DNA from: Pseudomonas graminis
GTDB taxonomy: Bacteria; Pseudomonadota; Gammaproteobacteria; Pseudomonadales; Pseudomonadaceae
Reading direction: 5' to 3'
DNA length: 64,000 bases
NCBI RefSeq assembly: GCF_013201545.1
Contig: NZ_CP053746.1
Span: forward strand, 2,755,001-2,819,000
The notes beneath the pieces were generated by a model that saw nothing but the letters and a program-made list of their open reading frames with translations, did not search any database and had not been told where the DNA came from. Shown piece after piece: positions 13,425-23,035 of the stretch; positions within the stretch are counted from its first letter, which is position 1, and every line of letters begins with the position of its first letter. The position numbers were made by a program, and so were the translations under genes.

Positions 13425-14747
13425 TCAGGCAATCGTATCCAGGTCCGCGTGCCGGGTTTCTTTCAGGCACAGCACGGCGATCACGCTGATCAGTGCCGCC
13501 GCCGAGACATACCCACCGACCCAGCTCAGGCCACCCATTTCCACCAGCTTCTGCGCGAAGAAAGGCGCGACCGAGGCACCGACGATACCTCCGATGTTGT
13601 AGGCCGCCGACGCGCCGGTATACCGCACACGCGTCGGAAAAAGCTCCGGCAACATCGCCCCCATCGGCGCAAAGGTGACGCCCATCAGGAACAGCTCGAT
13701 CGACAGGAACAGCGTCACCGCCCAGGTCGTGCCGTGGGTCAGCAAGGGCTCCATCAGGAAGCCCGACAGGATCGCCAGCACGCCGCCGATGACCAGCACC
13801 GGCTTGCGACCAAATCGATCACTTGCCAACGCGGAAAGCGGTGTCGCCAGGGCCATGAACAGCACCGCAAAACACAGCATCGCGAGGAACGACTCGCGGC
13901 TGTAACCCAGGGTTTTTACGCCATAGCTCAGCGAGAAGACGGTGGAGATATAGAACAGCGCGTAGCACACCACCATCGACGCCGCGCCCAGCAGCATCGG
14001 TTTCCAGTATTGACCGAACAGCTCGGCAATCGGCAATTTCACACGCTCATGGCGGGCGATGGCCTTGGCGAAAACAGGCGTTTCCTCAAGCTTCAGGCGC
14101 ACATACAAGCCAATGATCACCAGCACGGCGCTGAGCAGAAACGGCACGCGCCAGCCCCAGGAGCGGAATTGCTCGTCATCCAGCGTCATCGCCAGGGTCA
14201 GAAACAGCCCGTTTGCCGCGAGGAAGCCGATCGATGGGCCCAGCTGCGGGAACATGCCGAACCACGCCCGTTTGCCCTTGGGGGCGTTCTCGGTCGCCAG
14301 TAATGCGGCCCCGCCCCATTCGCCGCCCAGTCCAAGGCCTTGGCCGAAGCGCAGTACGCAGAGCAGGATCGGCGCCCACGACCCGATGGCGTCGTAACCC
14401 GGCAGTACGCCAATCAGCGTGGTGCAGACGCCCATGAGCAGTAGCGAGGCCACCAATGTCGATTTGCGGCCGACACGGTCACCGAAGTGACCGAACAGCG
14501 CCGAGCCCAACGGACGTGCGAGAAAGGCGATCCCGAATGTCAGAAACGCCGAGAGCATCTGTGCGGTACTGGACGTTTGTGGGAAGAACACCGGCCCGAT
14601 CACCAGCGCGGCGGCGGTGGCGTACACGTAGAAATCATAGAACTCGATGGCGGTACCGATGAAGCTGGCCGTGGCGACGCGGGCCGCAGAGTTGGCGGGG
14701 CGGGCCTCGCTCTCGTCACGGGTTGGACAGGCAGAAGTCGTGGTCAT
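13425..14747 (-). CDS. MFS transporter, metabolite:H+ symporter (MHS) family
   Basis: 440-residue inner-membrane transporter with about twelve hydrophobic segments. The motif IGTAIEFYDFYVYATAAALV in the first membrane segment and GHFGDRVGRKSTL in the first cytoplasmic loop are signatures of the MHS subfamily (ProP, ShiA, KgtP, dicarboxylate and citrate carriers). The substrate cannot be told by sequence alone; organic acids or betaines are typical. The start at 14747 has an AGGGA site upstream and lies just before the conserved core. The promoter-proximal 300 bases upstream (14748-15048) hold no gene that could be supported. Confidence 0.9.
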   Translation of the reverse strand: MTTTSACPTRDESEARPANSAARVATASFIGTAIEFYDFYVYATAAALVIGPVFFPQTSSTAQMLSAFLTFGIAFLARPLGSALFGHFGDRVGRKSTLVASLLLMGVCTTLIGVLPGYDAIGSWAPILLCVLRFGQGLGLGGEWGGAALLATENAPKGKRAWFGMFPQLGPSIGFLAANGLFLTLAMTLDDEQFRSWGWRVPFLLSAVLVIIGLYVRLKLEETPVFAKAIARHERVKLPIAELFGQYWKPMLLGAASMVVCYALFYISTVFSLSYGVKTLGYSRESFLAMLCFAVLFMALATPLSALASDRFGRKPVLVIGGVLAILSGFLMEPLLTHGTTWAVTLFLSIELFLMGVTFAPMGAMLPELFPTRVRYTGASAAYNIGGIVGASVAPFFAQKLVEMGGLSWVGGYVSAAALISVIAVLCLKETRHADLDTIA

Positions 14748-15048
14748 GGGAAATCCCTGGCAGTCGTATCGCCTGTCAGCGGGAAACGAAGATTCGTACG
14801 CGCGCTGCGGCAATCGTTAATTGTTTTTTTGGTCCAGCGCTGAACAGACTAGCCCGGATGCGGGCAAGGCGCGTGGCGTGCTCGGGATGGGAGCGAAGGC
14901 CAGGGTGTCGCGTGAGCGGTCAGGCTGTGTGACTGGCCGGATCGCGCATTGTGCGGGTAGCACGCGGATCGGCGGGGCTGGGTAAGCGGATCGATTATAG
15001 GAAGGGGATTGGCGCGGAAACAAGTGTTTCAGGGCGCCGCCTGCCTTC

Positions 15049-16287
15049 TCAGATCACGTCTTTGGTGCGGGTGTTCAACCACACCAACGCCCGGCTGACG
15101 CGGTTGTCTTCGGTCTCGAGGATTTCCAGGCGGTAGGGCCCGATCTTCAGGCAGACCGCGCTGTTAGGGATTGTCTCCAGCGCTTCGGTGATCAGCCCGT
15201 TGAGGGTTTTAGGGCCATCGGAGGGCAGATGCCAGGCGAGGCTTTTATTCAGATCGCGAATCGACGCCGCGCCGTCGATCACCAGCCGCCCGTCAGGCTG
15301 CGGGTGGATGTGCGGGTTATCGAGGGCTTGCTCGCTTTCGAACTCGCCCACGATCTCTTCAAGAATGTCCTCAAGGCTGACGATGCCCAGCACCTCGCCG
15401 TATTCATCGACCACCACGCCCATGCGCCGCTGCTGCTTGTGGAAGTTGAGCAACTGCATCTGCAGCGGCGTGCTCTCTGGTACGAAGTACGGTTCGTAAC
15501 AGGCGGCCTGCAGCGCCTCTTTGGTCAGCTCGTTGCGCGGGAGCAGGTGGCTGATCATCCGCGTGTTGAGCACGCCTTCCACCTGATTGATGTCGTTGTG
15601 GTAAACGGGCAGACGGGTGTGGCGGGAAATGATCAGCTTGTCGACGATCTCCTCAATGGTGTCGTCGAGGTTAATGCCGTCGACTTCGCTGCGCGGCACG
15701 AGGATATCGTTCACAGTCATGCGATCCAGCGCGTAAATCCCGGAGATCACATGGGCGCGGCCATACTGGCTTTCGTTGTCCTGATAGACCGTCGGGTGCG
15801 TGTCGTCTTCGTCATCGTGGGTGTCAGGCCGACGCTTTGACAGAAAAGGGCGCAACAGCGTTTTGGCGATGTTCTTGTAGATCCAGGTCAGCGGCTGCAA
15901 CAGCCGAACCGGGATACGCAGCACGTTGTTGCCCAGCAGCAGAATGGATTCGGGGCGACGCGCCGCCAGCTTTCGCGGGATGAACTCGGTTATCACGACC
16001 AGCACGCTGGCAACACCCAGCCAGGCAATCAGCGGCCCGTGGAAATACCAGTGCCCGATGGCAAGAAGAGTGGCGAGGACGGTAATCAGCGTTTTGAGCA
16101 GCGTATTGCCGAGGATAAGGCTGTTGAGGTTGAACGCGAGCACCGGCTTCAGTGGCTCGTTGGAGCGGGGATTGACCGGCATCGCCCGAAGATTGTGGTG
16201 CGCAGCCTCGACCGCGCTGAACAGCCCCGACCAGAGCGTCAGCAGGGCCAGGAGCGTAAGCATTGTGCCGACCGGCAGGTTGTCCAT
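15049..16287 (-). CDS. HlyC/CorC (CNNM-type) membrane protein with CBS pair
   Basis: 412-residue integral membrane protein. The N-terminal DUF21/CNNM region (about residues 1-190) has several membrane segments and the motif GNTLLKTL. Next come a CBS-domain pair starting at MTVNDILVPRSEV and a C-terminal CorC_HlyC domain (VIDGAASIRDLN). It is YfjD/CorB-like. Family members are linked to Mg2+/Co2+ efflux or regulation; no haemolysin role is implied. It lies 12 bases downstream of the YpjD-like gene on the same strand, a conserved pair in pseudomonads. Confidence 0.92.
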   Translation of the reverse strand: MDNLPVGTMLTLLALLTLWSGLFSAVEAAHHNLRAMPVNPRSNEPLKPVLAFNLNSLILGNTLLKTLITVLATLLAIGHWYFHGPLIAWLGVASVLVVITEFIPRKLAARRPESILLLGNNVLRIPVRLLQPLTWIYKNIAKTLLRPFLSKRRPDTHDDEDDTHPTVYQDNESQYGRAHVISGIYALDRMTVNDILVPRSEVDGINLDDTIEEIVDKLIISRHTRLPVYHNDINQVEGVLNTRMISHLLPRNELTKEALQAACYEPYFVPESTPLQMQLLNFHKQQRRMGVVVDEYGEVLGIVSLEDILEEIVGEFESEQALDNPHIHPQPDGRLVIDGAASIRDLNKSLAWHLPSDGPKTLNGLITEALETIPNSAVCLKIGPYRLEILETEDNRVSRALVWLNTRTKDVI

Positions 16288-16299
16288 GATCAGCGCTCG

Positions 16300-17112
16300 T
16301 CAGATATGCAGAATGTATTCACGAACGAGCTTGCTGCCGAAGTAGGCCAGCATCAACAGCAGAAATCCACCCAGTGTCCAGCGAATCGCTTTGTGACCCC
16401 GCCAGCCCAGATGATGGCGGCCCCAGAGCAGCACACTGAAGACGATCCACGCGAGAATCGACAGCAAGGTTTTATGCACCAGATGCTGGGCAAAGAGGTT
16501 TTCGACGAACAACCAGCCGGAAATCAGCGACATCGACAGCAACACCCAGCCGGCCCAGAGAAAACCGAAGAGCAGGCTTTCCATGGTTTGCAGCGGCGGG
16601 AAGCTTTTGATCAGGCCAAGGGGATGCTTGTTTTTCAGTTGATGATCCTGCAGCAACAGGAGCAAGGACTGGAAGACCGCGATGGTGAACATCCCGTAGG
16701 CGAGAATCGACAACAGGATGTGGCTGATAATGCCGTGTTCTTCAATGATCGGCTGCAGTGTGCCGGAAGGCGCGAACTGCGCCATCAGGGTCGTGAGCAG
16801 GCCCAGTGGGAAGAGGAGAATCAGGAGGATTTCCACCGGCAGGCGAATGCACGCGAGCATGGTCACGATGATGACTGAAACAGCGATCAGGCTGGCGGCA
16901 CTGAAAAAGTCCAGACCCAGGCCGATAGGGCGCACCAGTTGGCCGAAAAGCGCACTGGCCTGGCAGGCGACGGCAAGGGTGCCGATCAGGCACAGCAGCC
17001 ATTTGTCGGCCTTCTGGCCCTGGCGCAGGCGCATACCCTGGTAGACGGTCGCAGCGGCGTAGAAGACAGCGGCGGCGAGGCTGAAGAGCAAACTCGGTGA
17101 CAAAGGGAACAT
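16300..17112 (-). CDS. YpjD-like inner-membrane protein (cytochrome c assembly/HemX family)
   Basis: 270-residue protein with about eight membrane segments, no signal peptide and a C-terminus ending in REYILHI. The block HGIISHILLSILAYGMFTIA and the later WAGWVLLSMSLISGW belong to the CcmC/CcsA/HemX superfamily. The family's Trp/His-rich haem-handling features are only partly visible, so haem binding is not claimed. The start at 17112 is the Met before the first hydrophobic segment. It is transcribed divergently from ffh and upstream of the CorC-like gene. Confidence 0.85.
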   Translation of the reverse strand: MFPLSPSLLFSLAAAVFYAAATVYQGMRLRQGQKADKWLLCLIGTLAVACQASALFGQLVRPIGLGLDFFSAASLIAVSVIIVTMLACIRLPVEILLILLFPLGLLTTLMAQFAPSGTLQPIIEEHGIISHILLSILAYGMFTIAVFQSLLLLLQDHQLKNKHPLGLIKSFPPLQTMESLLFGFLWAGWVLLSMSLISGWLFVENLFAQHLVHKTLLSILAWIVFSVLLWGRHHLGWRGHKAIRWTLGGFLLLMLAYFGSKLVREYILHI

Positions 17113-17219
17113 AGATCCTGTTGGGCATGCCCGAAAGCCGGTGAGTTTGGCATAAAACGCGCATTTCACGAAAGACTACAGAAGCAGACGCCGTGGTGTC
17201 CGTGCGCCGGAGTCTTCGC

Positions 17220-17225
17220 TATAAT
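17220..17225 (+). promoter_or_regulatory. Candidate -10 element of the ffh promoter
   Basis: TATAAT in the context cgctataatccgcg, 177 bases before the ffh start. No convincing -35 lies at 16-18 bases, so the call rests on the perfect -10 alone. The implied leader (about 170 bases) contains the perfect hairpin caagcc-aca-ggcttg at 17238-17252 and an AT-rich imperfect palindrome around 17284-17300. Confidence 0.45.
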
Positions 17226-17402
17226 CCGCGACCTGCTCAAGCCACAGGCTTGCCGATCGCTGTTTCAGCCGCTTTTATAGCGTCACTATTATCAATAGCG
17301 ATGCTGTAAAGAGCAGGCGTCGCGATTTCGGCAGCCGACTGAACGGCCGCTACGGGCCGGGCCGCATCAATCGGGGTTCAGCACGAACCCAAAGGATCAC
17401 GC

Positions 17403-18779
17403 ATGTTTGAAAATCTGACAGATCGTCTCTCGCAGACGCTGCGCCAGGTCACTGGCAAGGCCAAGCTGACCGAGGACAACATCAAGGACACACTGCGTGA
17501 AGTGCGTATGGCGCTGCTTGAAGCCGACGTCGCCCTGCCGGTTGTCAAAGACTTCGTCAATCGCATCAAGGAACGCGCCGTCGGCACCGAGGTGTCGCGC
17601 AGCCTGACGCCGGGCCAGGCGTTCGTGAAGATCGTCCAGGCCGAGCTGGAAGAGATGATGGGGGCGGCCAACGAAGAGCTGACCCTCAACGTCACGCCGC
17701 CTGCGGTCATTCTGATGGCCGGTCTGCAAGGTGCGGGCAAGACCACCACTGCCGGCAAGCTCGCCCGATTCCTGAAAGAACGCAAAAAGAAAACCGTGAT
17801 GCTGGTGTCGGCGGACGTCTATCGTCCGGCCGCGATCAAGCAGTTGGAAACACTGGCCAACGACATCGGCGTGACGTTCTTCCCGTCCGACATCAGCCAG
17901 AAGCCGGTCGACATTGCCGAAGCGGCTATTAAAGAAGCCAAGCTCAAGTTCATCGATGTCGTGATCCTCGACACCGCCGGTCGTCTGCACATTGATGCCG
18001 AGATGATGGGCGAGATTCAGGCGCTGCATGCGGCGGTCAAGCCGGCCGAGACGCTGTTCGTCGTCGACGCCATGACCGGCCAGGATGCCGCCAACACGGC
18101 CAAGGCGTTCGGTGATGCGCTGCCGCTGACCGGCGTGATCCTGACCAAGGTTGACGGCGACGCCCGTGGCGGTGCTGCGCTGTCGGTGCGCGCCATCACC
18201 GGCAAGCCGATCAAGTTCATCGGTATGGGCGAGAAGAGCGAGGCGCTGGAGCCATTCCATCCGGACCGTATCGCATCGCGCATTCTCGGGATGGGCGACG
18301 TTCTCAGCCTGATCGAGCAGGCTGAACAGACTCTCGACAAGGACAAGGCCGACAAACTGGCCAAGAAGCTGAAGAAGGGCAAAGGCTTCGACCTCGAAGA
18401 CTTCCGCGACCAGCTGCAGCAAATGAAGAACATGGGCGGCCTGGGCGGGCTCATGGACAAACTGCCAAGCATCGGCGGCGTCAACCTGTCGCAGATGGGC
18501 AACGCACAAAACGCCGCCGAAAAGCAGTTCAAGCAGATGGAAGCCATCATCAACTCGATGACCCCGGCCGAGCGTCGCGACCCTGAGCTGATCAGCGGTT
18601 CACGCAAGCGCCGCATCGCCATGGGTTCGGGGACCCAGGTGCAGGACATCGGTCGTCTGATCAAGCAACACAAACAGATGCAGAAGATGATGAAGAAGTT
18701 TTCGACCAAGGGCGGCATGGCCAAAATGATGCGCGGCATGGGCGGAATGTTGCCCGGCGGCGGTATGCCCAAAATGTAA
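17403..18779 (+). CDS. ffh: Signal recognition particle protein Ffh
   Basis: 458-residue GTPase that, with 4.5S RNA, binds signal sequences on ribosomes and delivers inner-membrane proteins to FtsY. The order is N domain, G domain (P-loop GLQGAGKTTT near residue 107, DTAGR, TKVDGDARGG) and a methionine-rich M domain. The M domain contains the RNA-binding block ISGSRKRRIAMGSG and ends in a Met/Gly-rich tail. Length is standard. It precedes the rpsP operon but is separated from it by a terminator and a new promoter. Confidence 0.98.
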   Translation: MFENLTDRLSQTLRQVTGKAKLTEDNIKDTLREVRMALLEADVALPVVKDFVNRIKERAVGTEVSRSLTPGQAFVKIVQAELEEMMGAANEELTLNVTPPAVILMAGLQGAGKTTTAGKLARFLKERKKKTVMLVSADVYRPAAIKQLETLANDIGVTFFPSDISQKPVDIAEAAIKEAKLKFIDVVILDTAGRLHIDAEMMGEIQALHAAVKPAETLFVVDAMTGQDAANTAKAFGDALPLTGVILTKVDGDARGGAALSVRAITGKPIKFIGMGEKSEALEPFHPDRIASRILGMGDVLSLIEQAEQTLDKDKADKLAKKLKKGKGFDLEDFRDQLQQMKNMGGLGGLMDKLPSIGGVNLSQMGNAQNAAEKQFKQMEAIINSMTPAERRDPELISGSRKRRIAMGSGTQVQDIGRLIKQHKQMQKMMKKFSTKGGMAKMMRGMGGMLPGGGMPKM

Positions 18780-18784
18780 ATCGC

Positions 18785-18816
18785 AACGCGCGGGCGCTAT
18801 TCCCGCGCGTTCTTCA
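18785..18816 (+). terminator. Rho-independent terminator of ffh
   Basis: Ten-base perfect GC-rich stem (arms 18785-18794 and 18802-18811, aacgcgcggg with cccgcgcgtt), seven-base loop, tail TTCTTC. It starts six bases after the ffh stop. Confidence 0.88.
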
Positions 18817-18925
18817 TTGGGGCGACCGTCCCGGTGGCTTGCTCAGGCAGGCACTCAACGCCGTCATCGCTGACGGCTCCATGGCAGATCTAGATGGCCC
18901 GACGGCGTACGCCGGAAAAAGTCAT

Positions 18926-18953
18926 TTGCAAAAATCCGGATATTCCTTAGAAT
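18926..18953 (+). promoter_or_regulatory. Sigma70-type promoter of the rpsP operon
   Basis: TTGCAA (18926-18931), a 16-base spacer and TAGAAT (18948-18953), followed by a leader of about 65 bases to the rpsP start. The position between the ffh terminator and rpsP fits an independent promoter for rpsP-rimM-trmD-rplS. Confidence 0.65.
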
Positions 18954-19025
18954 ATGCGGCCTTTCGGGCACCCATGCCCGCTGTGCATCTTAGATTTGCA
19001 GCACCGACTACAGGAAAATTGTTCA

Positions 19026-19277
19026 ATGCTAACAATCCGTCTTGCCCTTGGCGGCTCTAAAAAGCGCCCGTTCTACCACCTGACTGTCACTGACAGCCGC
19101 AACCCACGTGACGGTTCCCACAAGGAACAAATCGGTTTCTTCAACCCGGTTGCCCGTGGTCAGGAAATCCGTCTGTCCGTGAACCAAGAGCGTCTGGCCT
19201 ACTGGCTGAGCGTTGGTGCACAACCTTCTGAGCGTGTTGCTTCGCTGTTGAAGGAATCTGCCAAGGCTGCGGCCTGA
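19026..19277 (+). CDS. rpsP: 30S ribosomal protein bS16
   Basis: 83-residue ribosomal protein needed for 30S assembly. The N-terminus [20 protein letters not shown] with [10 protein letters not shown] is diagnostic. The start at 19026 follows a CAGGAAA site; the longer frame from 18954 covers the promoter region and is not real. It is the first gene of the conserved rpsP-rimM-trmD-rplS operon, five bases before rimM. Confidence 0.98.
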   Translation: MLTIRLALGGSKKRPFYHLTVTDSRNPRDGSHKEQIGFFNPVARGQEIRLSVNQERLAYWLSVGAQPSERVASLLKESAKAAA

Positions 19278-19282
19278 GCAAT

Positions 19283-19819
19283 ATGAACGCGACGCCAGCT
19301 TCCGCCGACGATCTGATCGTCATCGGCAAGATTTATTCGGTACACGGCGTTCGCGGCGAAGTGAAGGTGTATTCCTTTACTGATCCAACCGAAAACCTGT
19401 TGCAGTACAAAACCTGGACGCTCAAGCGCGAAGGGAATGTGAAACAGGTCGAGCTGGTCAGTGGACGCGGGAACGACAAGTTCCTGGTCGCCAAGCTCAA
19501 GGGTCTTGATGATCGTGAAGAAGCTCGTCTTCTGGCCGGTTACGAGATCTGTGTGCCACGCAACCTGTTCCCTGAACTGACCGACGGCGAATACTACTGG
19601 TATCAGCTTGAAGGTCTGAAGGTCATTGACGGTCTTGGGCAGTTGCTCGGGAAGGTCGATCATCTTCTGGAAACCGGCGCCAACGATGTAATGGTGGTCA
19701 AACCCTGCGCAGGCAGTCTGGACGATCGTGAACGCCTTTTGCCCTATACGGAGCAATGCGTGTTGGCAGTTGATCTGGTTGCAGGCGAGATGAAGGTGGA
19801 ATGGGACGCGGATTTCTAA
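19283..19819 (+). CDS. rimM: Ribosome maturation factor RimM
   Basis: 178-residue 16S rRNA-processing factor that binds uS19 and helps mature the 30S head. The N-terminal RimM domain shows IGKIYSVHGVRGEVKVYSFT. The C-terminal PRC-barrel includes YYWYQLEGLKV and ends with WDADF. It sits three bases before trmD in the same operon. Confidence 0.97.
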   Translation: MNATPASADDLIVIGKIYSVHGVRGEVKVYSFTDPTENLLQYKTWTLKREGNVKQVELVSGRGNDKFLVAKLKGLDDREEARLLAGYEICVPRNLFPELTDGEYYWYQLEGLKVIDGLGQLLGKVDHLLETGANDVMVVKPCAGSLDDRERLLPYTEQCVLAVDLVAGEMKVEWDADF

Positions 19820-19822
19820 GCA

Positions 19823-20575
19823 ATGGCCAGCCTGCGCATAGACGTCATCACGCTGTTTCCCGAGATGTTTTCCGCCATCAGCGAATACGGCATTACCAGC
19901 CGTGCGGTGAAACAGGAGCTGTTGCAGCTCACCTGTTGGAATCCGCGGGACTACACCACTGATCGACATCACACTGTAGACGATCGCCCGTTTGGCGGTG
20001 GCCCTGGCATGGTGATGAAGATCAAGCCCCTCGAAGATGCTCTGGCTCAGGCCAGGCAGGCGGCGGGGGATGCGGCGAAGGTGATTTACCTGTCGCCACA
20101 AGGCCGCAAGCTGGATCAGTCTGCGGTACGCGAACTGGCGCAGGAAGAAGCACTTATCCTGATTGCCGGTCGTTATGAAGGCGTCGACGAGCGTTTCATT
20201 GAAGCTCATGTCGATGAAGAGTGGTCGATTGGCGACTATGTGTTATCTGGCGGTGAGCTGCCGGCCATGGTCCTGATAGATGCGGTTACGCGACTGCTGC
20301 CTGGAGCTTTAGGGCATGTAGATTCCGCGGAGGAAGATTCCTTCACGGATGGTCTGCTGGATTGCCCGCATTACACCCGACCGGAGGTGTATGCGGATCA
20401 GCGTGTTCCCGACGTATTGCTTAGTGGCAATCACGCACACATCCGGCGTTGGCGTTTACAGCAGTCCCTTGGGCGGACCTATGAACGACGCGCCGATCTT
20501 CTGGAAAGCCGCTCGCTTTCTGGAGAAGAGAAGAAGCTGCTGGCGGAATACCTCCGCGAGCGGGACGATAGTTAA
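19823..20575 (+). CDS. trmD: tRNA (guanine-N1)-methyltransferase TrmD
   Basis: 250-residue SPOUT-class methyltransferase that makes m1G37 in tRNAs with a G at position 36, preventing +1 frameshifts. The trefoil-knot SAM-binding elements are visible as [25 protein letters not shown] and [19 protein letters not shown], and the early loop has [12 protein letters not shown]. Length is normal. It belongs to the rpsP operon; rplS follows after 43 bases. Confidence 0.98.
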   Translation: MASLRIDVITLFPEMFSAISEYGITSRAVKQELLQLTCWNPRDYTTDRHHTVDDRPFGGGPGMVMKIKPLEDALAQARQAAGDAAKVIYLSPQGRKLDQSAVRELAQEEALILIAGRYEGVDERFIEAHVDEEWSIGDYVLSGGELPAMVLIDAVTRLLPGALGHVDSAEEDSFTDGLLDCPHYTRPEVYADQRVPDVLLSGNHAHIRRWRLQQSLGRTYERRADLLESRSLSGEEKKLLAEYLRERDDS

Positions 20576-20618
20576 CGTATCGATGGTAAATCCAACCGGT
20601 TTACCTTAGGAGCACAGC

Positions 20619-20969
20619 ATGACTAACAAAATCATCCTTGCACTCGAAGCAGAGCAGATGACCAAAGAGATCCCTCCCTTTGCCCCGGGCGACACCATTG
20701 TCGTTCAGGTGAAAGTGAAGGAAGGCGACCGCGCTCGTCTGCAGGCGTTCGAAGGCGTTGTTATCGCCAAGCGTAACCGTGGTGTGAACAGTGCTTTCAC
20801 TGTTCGTAAAATCTCCAACGGTGTTGGCGTTGAACGTACTTTCCAGACCTACAGCCCGCAAATCGACAGCATGGCTGTGAAACGTCGCGGCGACGTTCGC
20901 AAGGCCAAGCTGTACTACCTGCGTGACCTGTCCGGTAAAGCAGCTCGCATCAAGGAAAAACTGGTTTAA
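20619..20969 (+). CDS. rplS: 50S ribosomal protein bL19
   Basis: 116-residue ribosomal protein at the subunit interface. Diagnostic blocks are [30 protein letters not shown] and the C-terminal [21 protein letters not shown] ribosome-binding site precedes the ATG. It is the last gene of the operon and is followed by a terminator. Confidence 0.98.
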   Translation: MTNKIILALEAEQMTKEIPPFAPGDTIVVQVKVKEGDRARLQAFEGVVIAKRNRGVNSAFTVRKISNGVGVERTFQTYSPQIDSMAVKRRGDVRKAKLYYLRDLSGKAARIKEKLV

Positions 20970-20991
20970 TCCCAGTCTTCCCATGCGAATG

Positions 20992-21018
20992 AAAAAGCAG
21001 CCTACGGGCTGCTTTTTT
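20992..21018 (+). terminator. Rho-independent terminator of the rpsP-rplS operon
   Basis: Stem aaagcagcc with ggctgcttt around a tacg tetraloop (21003-21006), followed by a T run. It begins about 22 bases after the rplS stop. Confidence 0.92.
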
Positions 21019-21098
21019 GCTTTCTGGCATTGGGTTTTGTCCCGCATTCGCAGGTATGAAAAACTCCCCCTCGCTTTTCACCACTCAAGTCAGAACCC

Positions 21099-21995
21099 AT
21101 GCCCGCCATTGACCATCCCATGATCGACCGCTTCCTCGACGCCCTGTGGCTGGAGAAAGGGCTGTCGGACAATACGCGCGATGCCTATCGCAGTGACCTT
21201 GCATTGTTCAACGGCTGGTTGCAGGAAAAAGGCGTGGACCTGATGAGTGTCAGTCGGGAAGCGATTCTCGACCACCTGGGGTGGCGGGTCGACAATGGCT
21301 ACAAACCTCGCTCGACGGCGCGACTGCTTTCCGGTGTGCGCGGCTTCTATCGCTACCTCCTTAGGGAGAAGCTGATCGCGGTCGACCCGACGTTGCAGGT
21401 CGACATGCCGCAGTTGGGTAAGCCACTGCCCAAATCCTTGTCCGAAGCCGACGTTGAAGCATTGCTGGCCGCGCCGGACCTGAGCGACGCCATCGGTCAG
21501 CGCGACCGGGCCATGCTGGAAGTGCTCTATGCCTGCGGACTGCGGGTAACCGAACTGATCAGCCTGACGCTGGAGCAGGTCAACTTGCGCCAGGGCGTCT
21601 TGCGCATCATGGGCAAGGGCAGCAAGGAGCGTCTGGTGCCGATGGGGGAGGAATCGATCGTCTGGGTTGAGCGCTACATGCGCGACGCTCGCCATGAGTT
21701 GCTCAATGGTCGGCCCAGCGATGTGCTGTTTCCCAGCCAGCGCGGTGAGCAGATGACCCGCCAGACCTTCTGGCACCGCATCAAGCATCAGGCCAAAGTC
21801 GCCGGCATCGGCAAATCCCTTTCCCCTCACACCCTGCGTCACGCCTTCGCCACCCACCTGCTTAACCACGGCGCCGACCTGCGCGTCGTGCAGATGCTCC
21901 TCGGCCACAGCGACCTGTCGACGACGCAAATCTACACCCACGTCGCCCGCGCGCGGTTGCAGGACATGCATGCGAAGCACCACCCGAGGGGGTAG
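21099..21995 (+). CDS. xerD: Site-specific tyrosine recombinase XerD
   Basis: 298-residue recombinase that, with XerC, resolves chromosome dimers at dif under FtsK control. It has an N-terminal SAM-like core-binding domain (LEKGLSDNTRDAYRSDL) and a catalytic domain with the R-K-H-R-H-Y set. The set is seen as ACGLRVTELISL, GKGSKERLVPM, HTLRHAFATHL, LLGHSDLSTTQIYTHV with the Tyr nucleophile near residue 280. Its place before dsbC is standard in Pseudomonas. There is no mobile-element context. Confidence 0.96.
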   Translation: MPAIDHPMIDRFLDALWLEKGLSDNTRDAYRSDLALFNGWLQEKGVDLMSVSREAILDHLGWRVDNGYKPRSTARLLSGVRGFYRYLLREKLIAVDPTLQVDMPQLGKPLPKSLSEADVEALLAAPDLSDAIGQRDRAMLEVLYACGLRVTELISLTLEQVNLRQGVLRIMGKGSKERLVPMGEESIVWVERYMRDARHELLNGRPSDVLFPSQRGEQMTRQTFWHRIKHQAKVAGIGKSLSPHTLRHAFATHLLNHGADLRVVQMLLGHSDLSTTQIYTHVARARLQDMHAKHHPRG

Positions 21996-22162
21996 CGGAC
22001 TTCATGAATTTACGACCTGTCTTACATCAGCGAGCGTCGGCCTCGCGAGCCTTATGTGATAGGCTTTGCCGGTTTCGCAGATCAGGGCCCTGAAAACATC
22101 CCGGTGCTTTTTTGCCACCCGTTTTCAGCCCGGCCCGTCTGCTCACCGCTCGAGGAGTTTTC

Positions 22163-22903
22163 ATGCGCGTCACTCGTTTTCTCGGTGCTGCCGTTGTAGC
22201 GCTGGCCAGCTCTTTCAGCCTTTTTGCCCACGCCGACGAGGCGTCTGACAAAGCCATTCGCAAGACCCTGGAATCGCTCAATCTGGAAATTCCCGTCGAG
22301 AGCATTTCCAGCAGTCCGCTGAACGGCCTCTACGAAGTCAATCTGAAAGGCGGTCGTGTGCTGTATGCCAGCGGCGACGGCCAGTTCGTGATGCAGGGCA
22401 ACCTGTACCAGATGCAGGCCGGCAAGCCGGTCAACCTGACCGAAAAGGTTGAGCGTCAGGCGATTTCCAAGACCATCAATGGCATTCCTGCCGCCGAGAT
22501 GGTCGTCTACCCCGCCGTGGGCGAGACCAAATCCCATATCACGGTGTTCACCGACACCACCTGCCCGTACTGCCACAAACTGCACGCCGAAGTGCCGGAG
22601 CTGAACAAGCGCGGCATTGAAGTGCGTTATGTGGCGTTCCCGCGTCAGGGCCTGGGTTCGCCGGGCGACGAGCAACTCCAGGCAGTCTGGTGCTCCAAGG
22701 ACCGCCGCGGTGCCATGGACCGCATGGTCGATGGCAAGAATATTCAGGCGCCCAAGTGCGACAACCCGGTCACCAAGCAGTTCGAGATCGGCCAGTCCAT
22801 CGGCGTGAACGGCACACCGGCCATCGTGTTGGCTGACGGTCAGCTGATTCCGGGCTATCAGCCAGCGCCGCAAGTGGCCAAACTGGCGCTGAGTGCCAAG
22901 TAA
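22163..22903 (+). CDS. dsbC: Thiol:disulfide interchange protein DsbC
   Basis: 246-residue periplasmic disulfide isomerase. The signal peptide spans about residues 1-22 (ends SLFAHA). An N-terminal dimerisation domain follows, then a thioredoxin-like domain with the active site TTCPYCHKLH and the cis-Pro region GVNGTPAIVLADG. The start at 22163 has a GAGGAG site five bases upstream; the longer frame from 22112 would place 17 residues before the signal peptide and was rejected. Confidence 0.96.
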   Translation: MRVTRFLGAAVVALASSFSLFAHADEASDKAIRKTLESLNLEIPVESISSSPLNGLYEVNLKGGRVLYASGDGQFVMQGNLYQMQAGKPVNLTEKVERQAISKTINGIPAAEMVVYPAVGETKSHITVFTDTTCPYCHKLHAEVPELNKRGIEVRYVAFPRQGLGSPGDEQLQAVWCSKDRRGAMDRMVDGKNIQAPKCDNPVTKQFEIGQSIGVNGTPAIVLADGQLIPGYQPAPQVAKLALSAK

Positions 22904-22995
22904 TTTCGTTTATGGCAGCCTCCTGCGGTCAACACTGAAGCGGCCTGTCACCAGCGCTTCATCAATAGCGAGCCGTGCTGAATGCGGCTGATTCC

Positions 22996-23018
22996 ACGGC
23001 CGGCCTTGCGTCGGCCGT
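22996..23018 (+). promoter_or_regulatory. GC-rich hairpin in the hom leader
   Basis: Perfect seven-base stem acggccg/cggccgt (22996-23002 and 23012-23018) with a nine-base loop, followed by TTTTAT and then the GGGGAG ribosome-binding site of hom. It resembles a short terminator or attenuator just upstream of hom, but the T tract is short. Confidence 0.4.
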
Positions 23019-23035
23019 TTTATGGGGAGTTCATA

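Noticed and set aside
21099..21995. The tyrosine recombinase as the integrase of a mobile element.
   Set aside because: Sequence and neighbours (rplS upstream, dsbC downstream) identify housekeeping XerD; no attachment-site repeats or cargo genes are seen.
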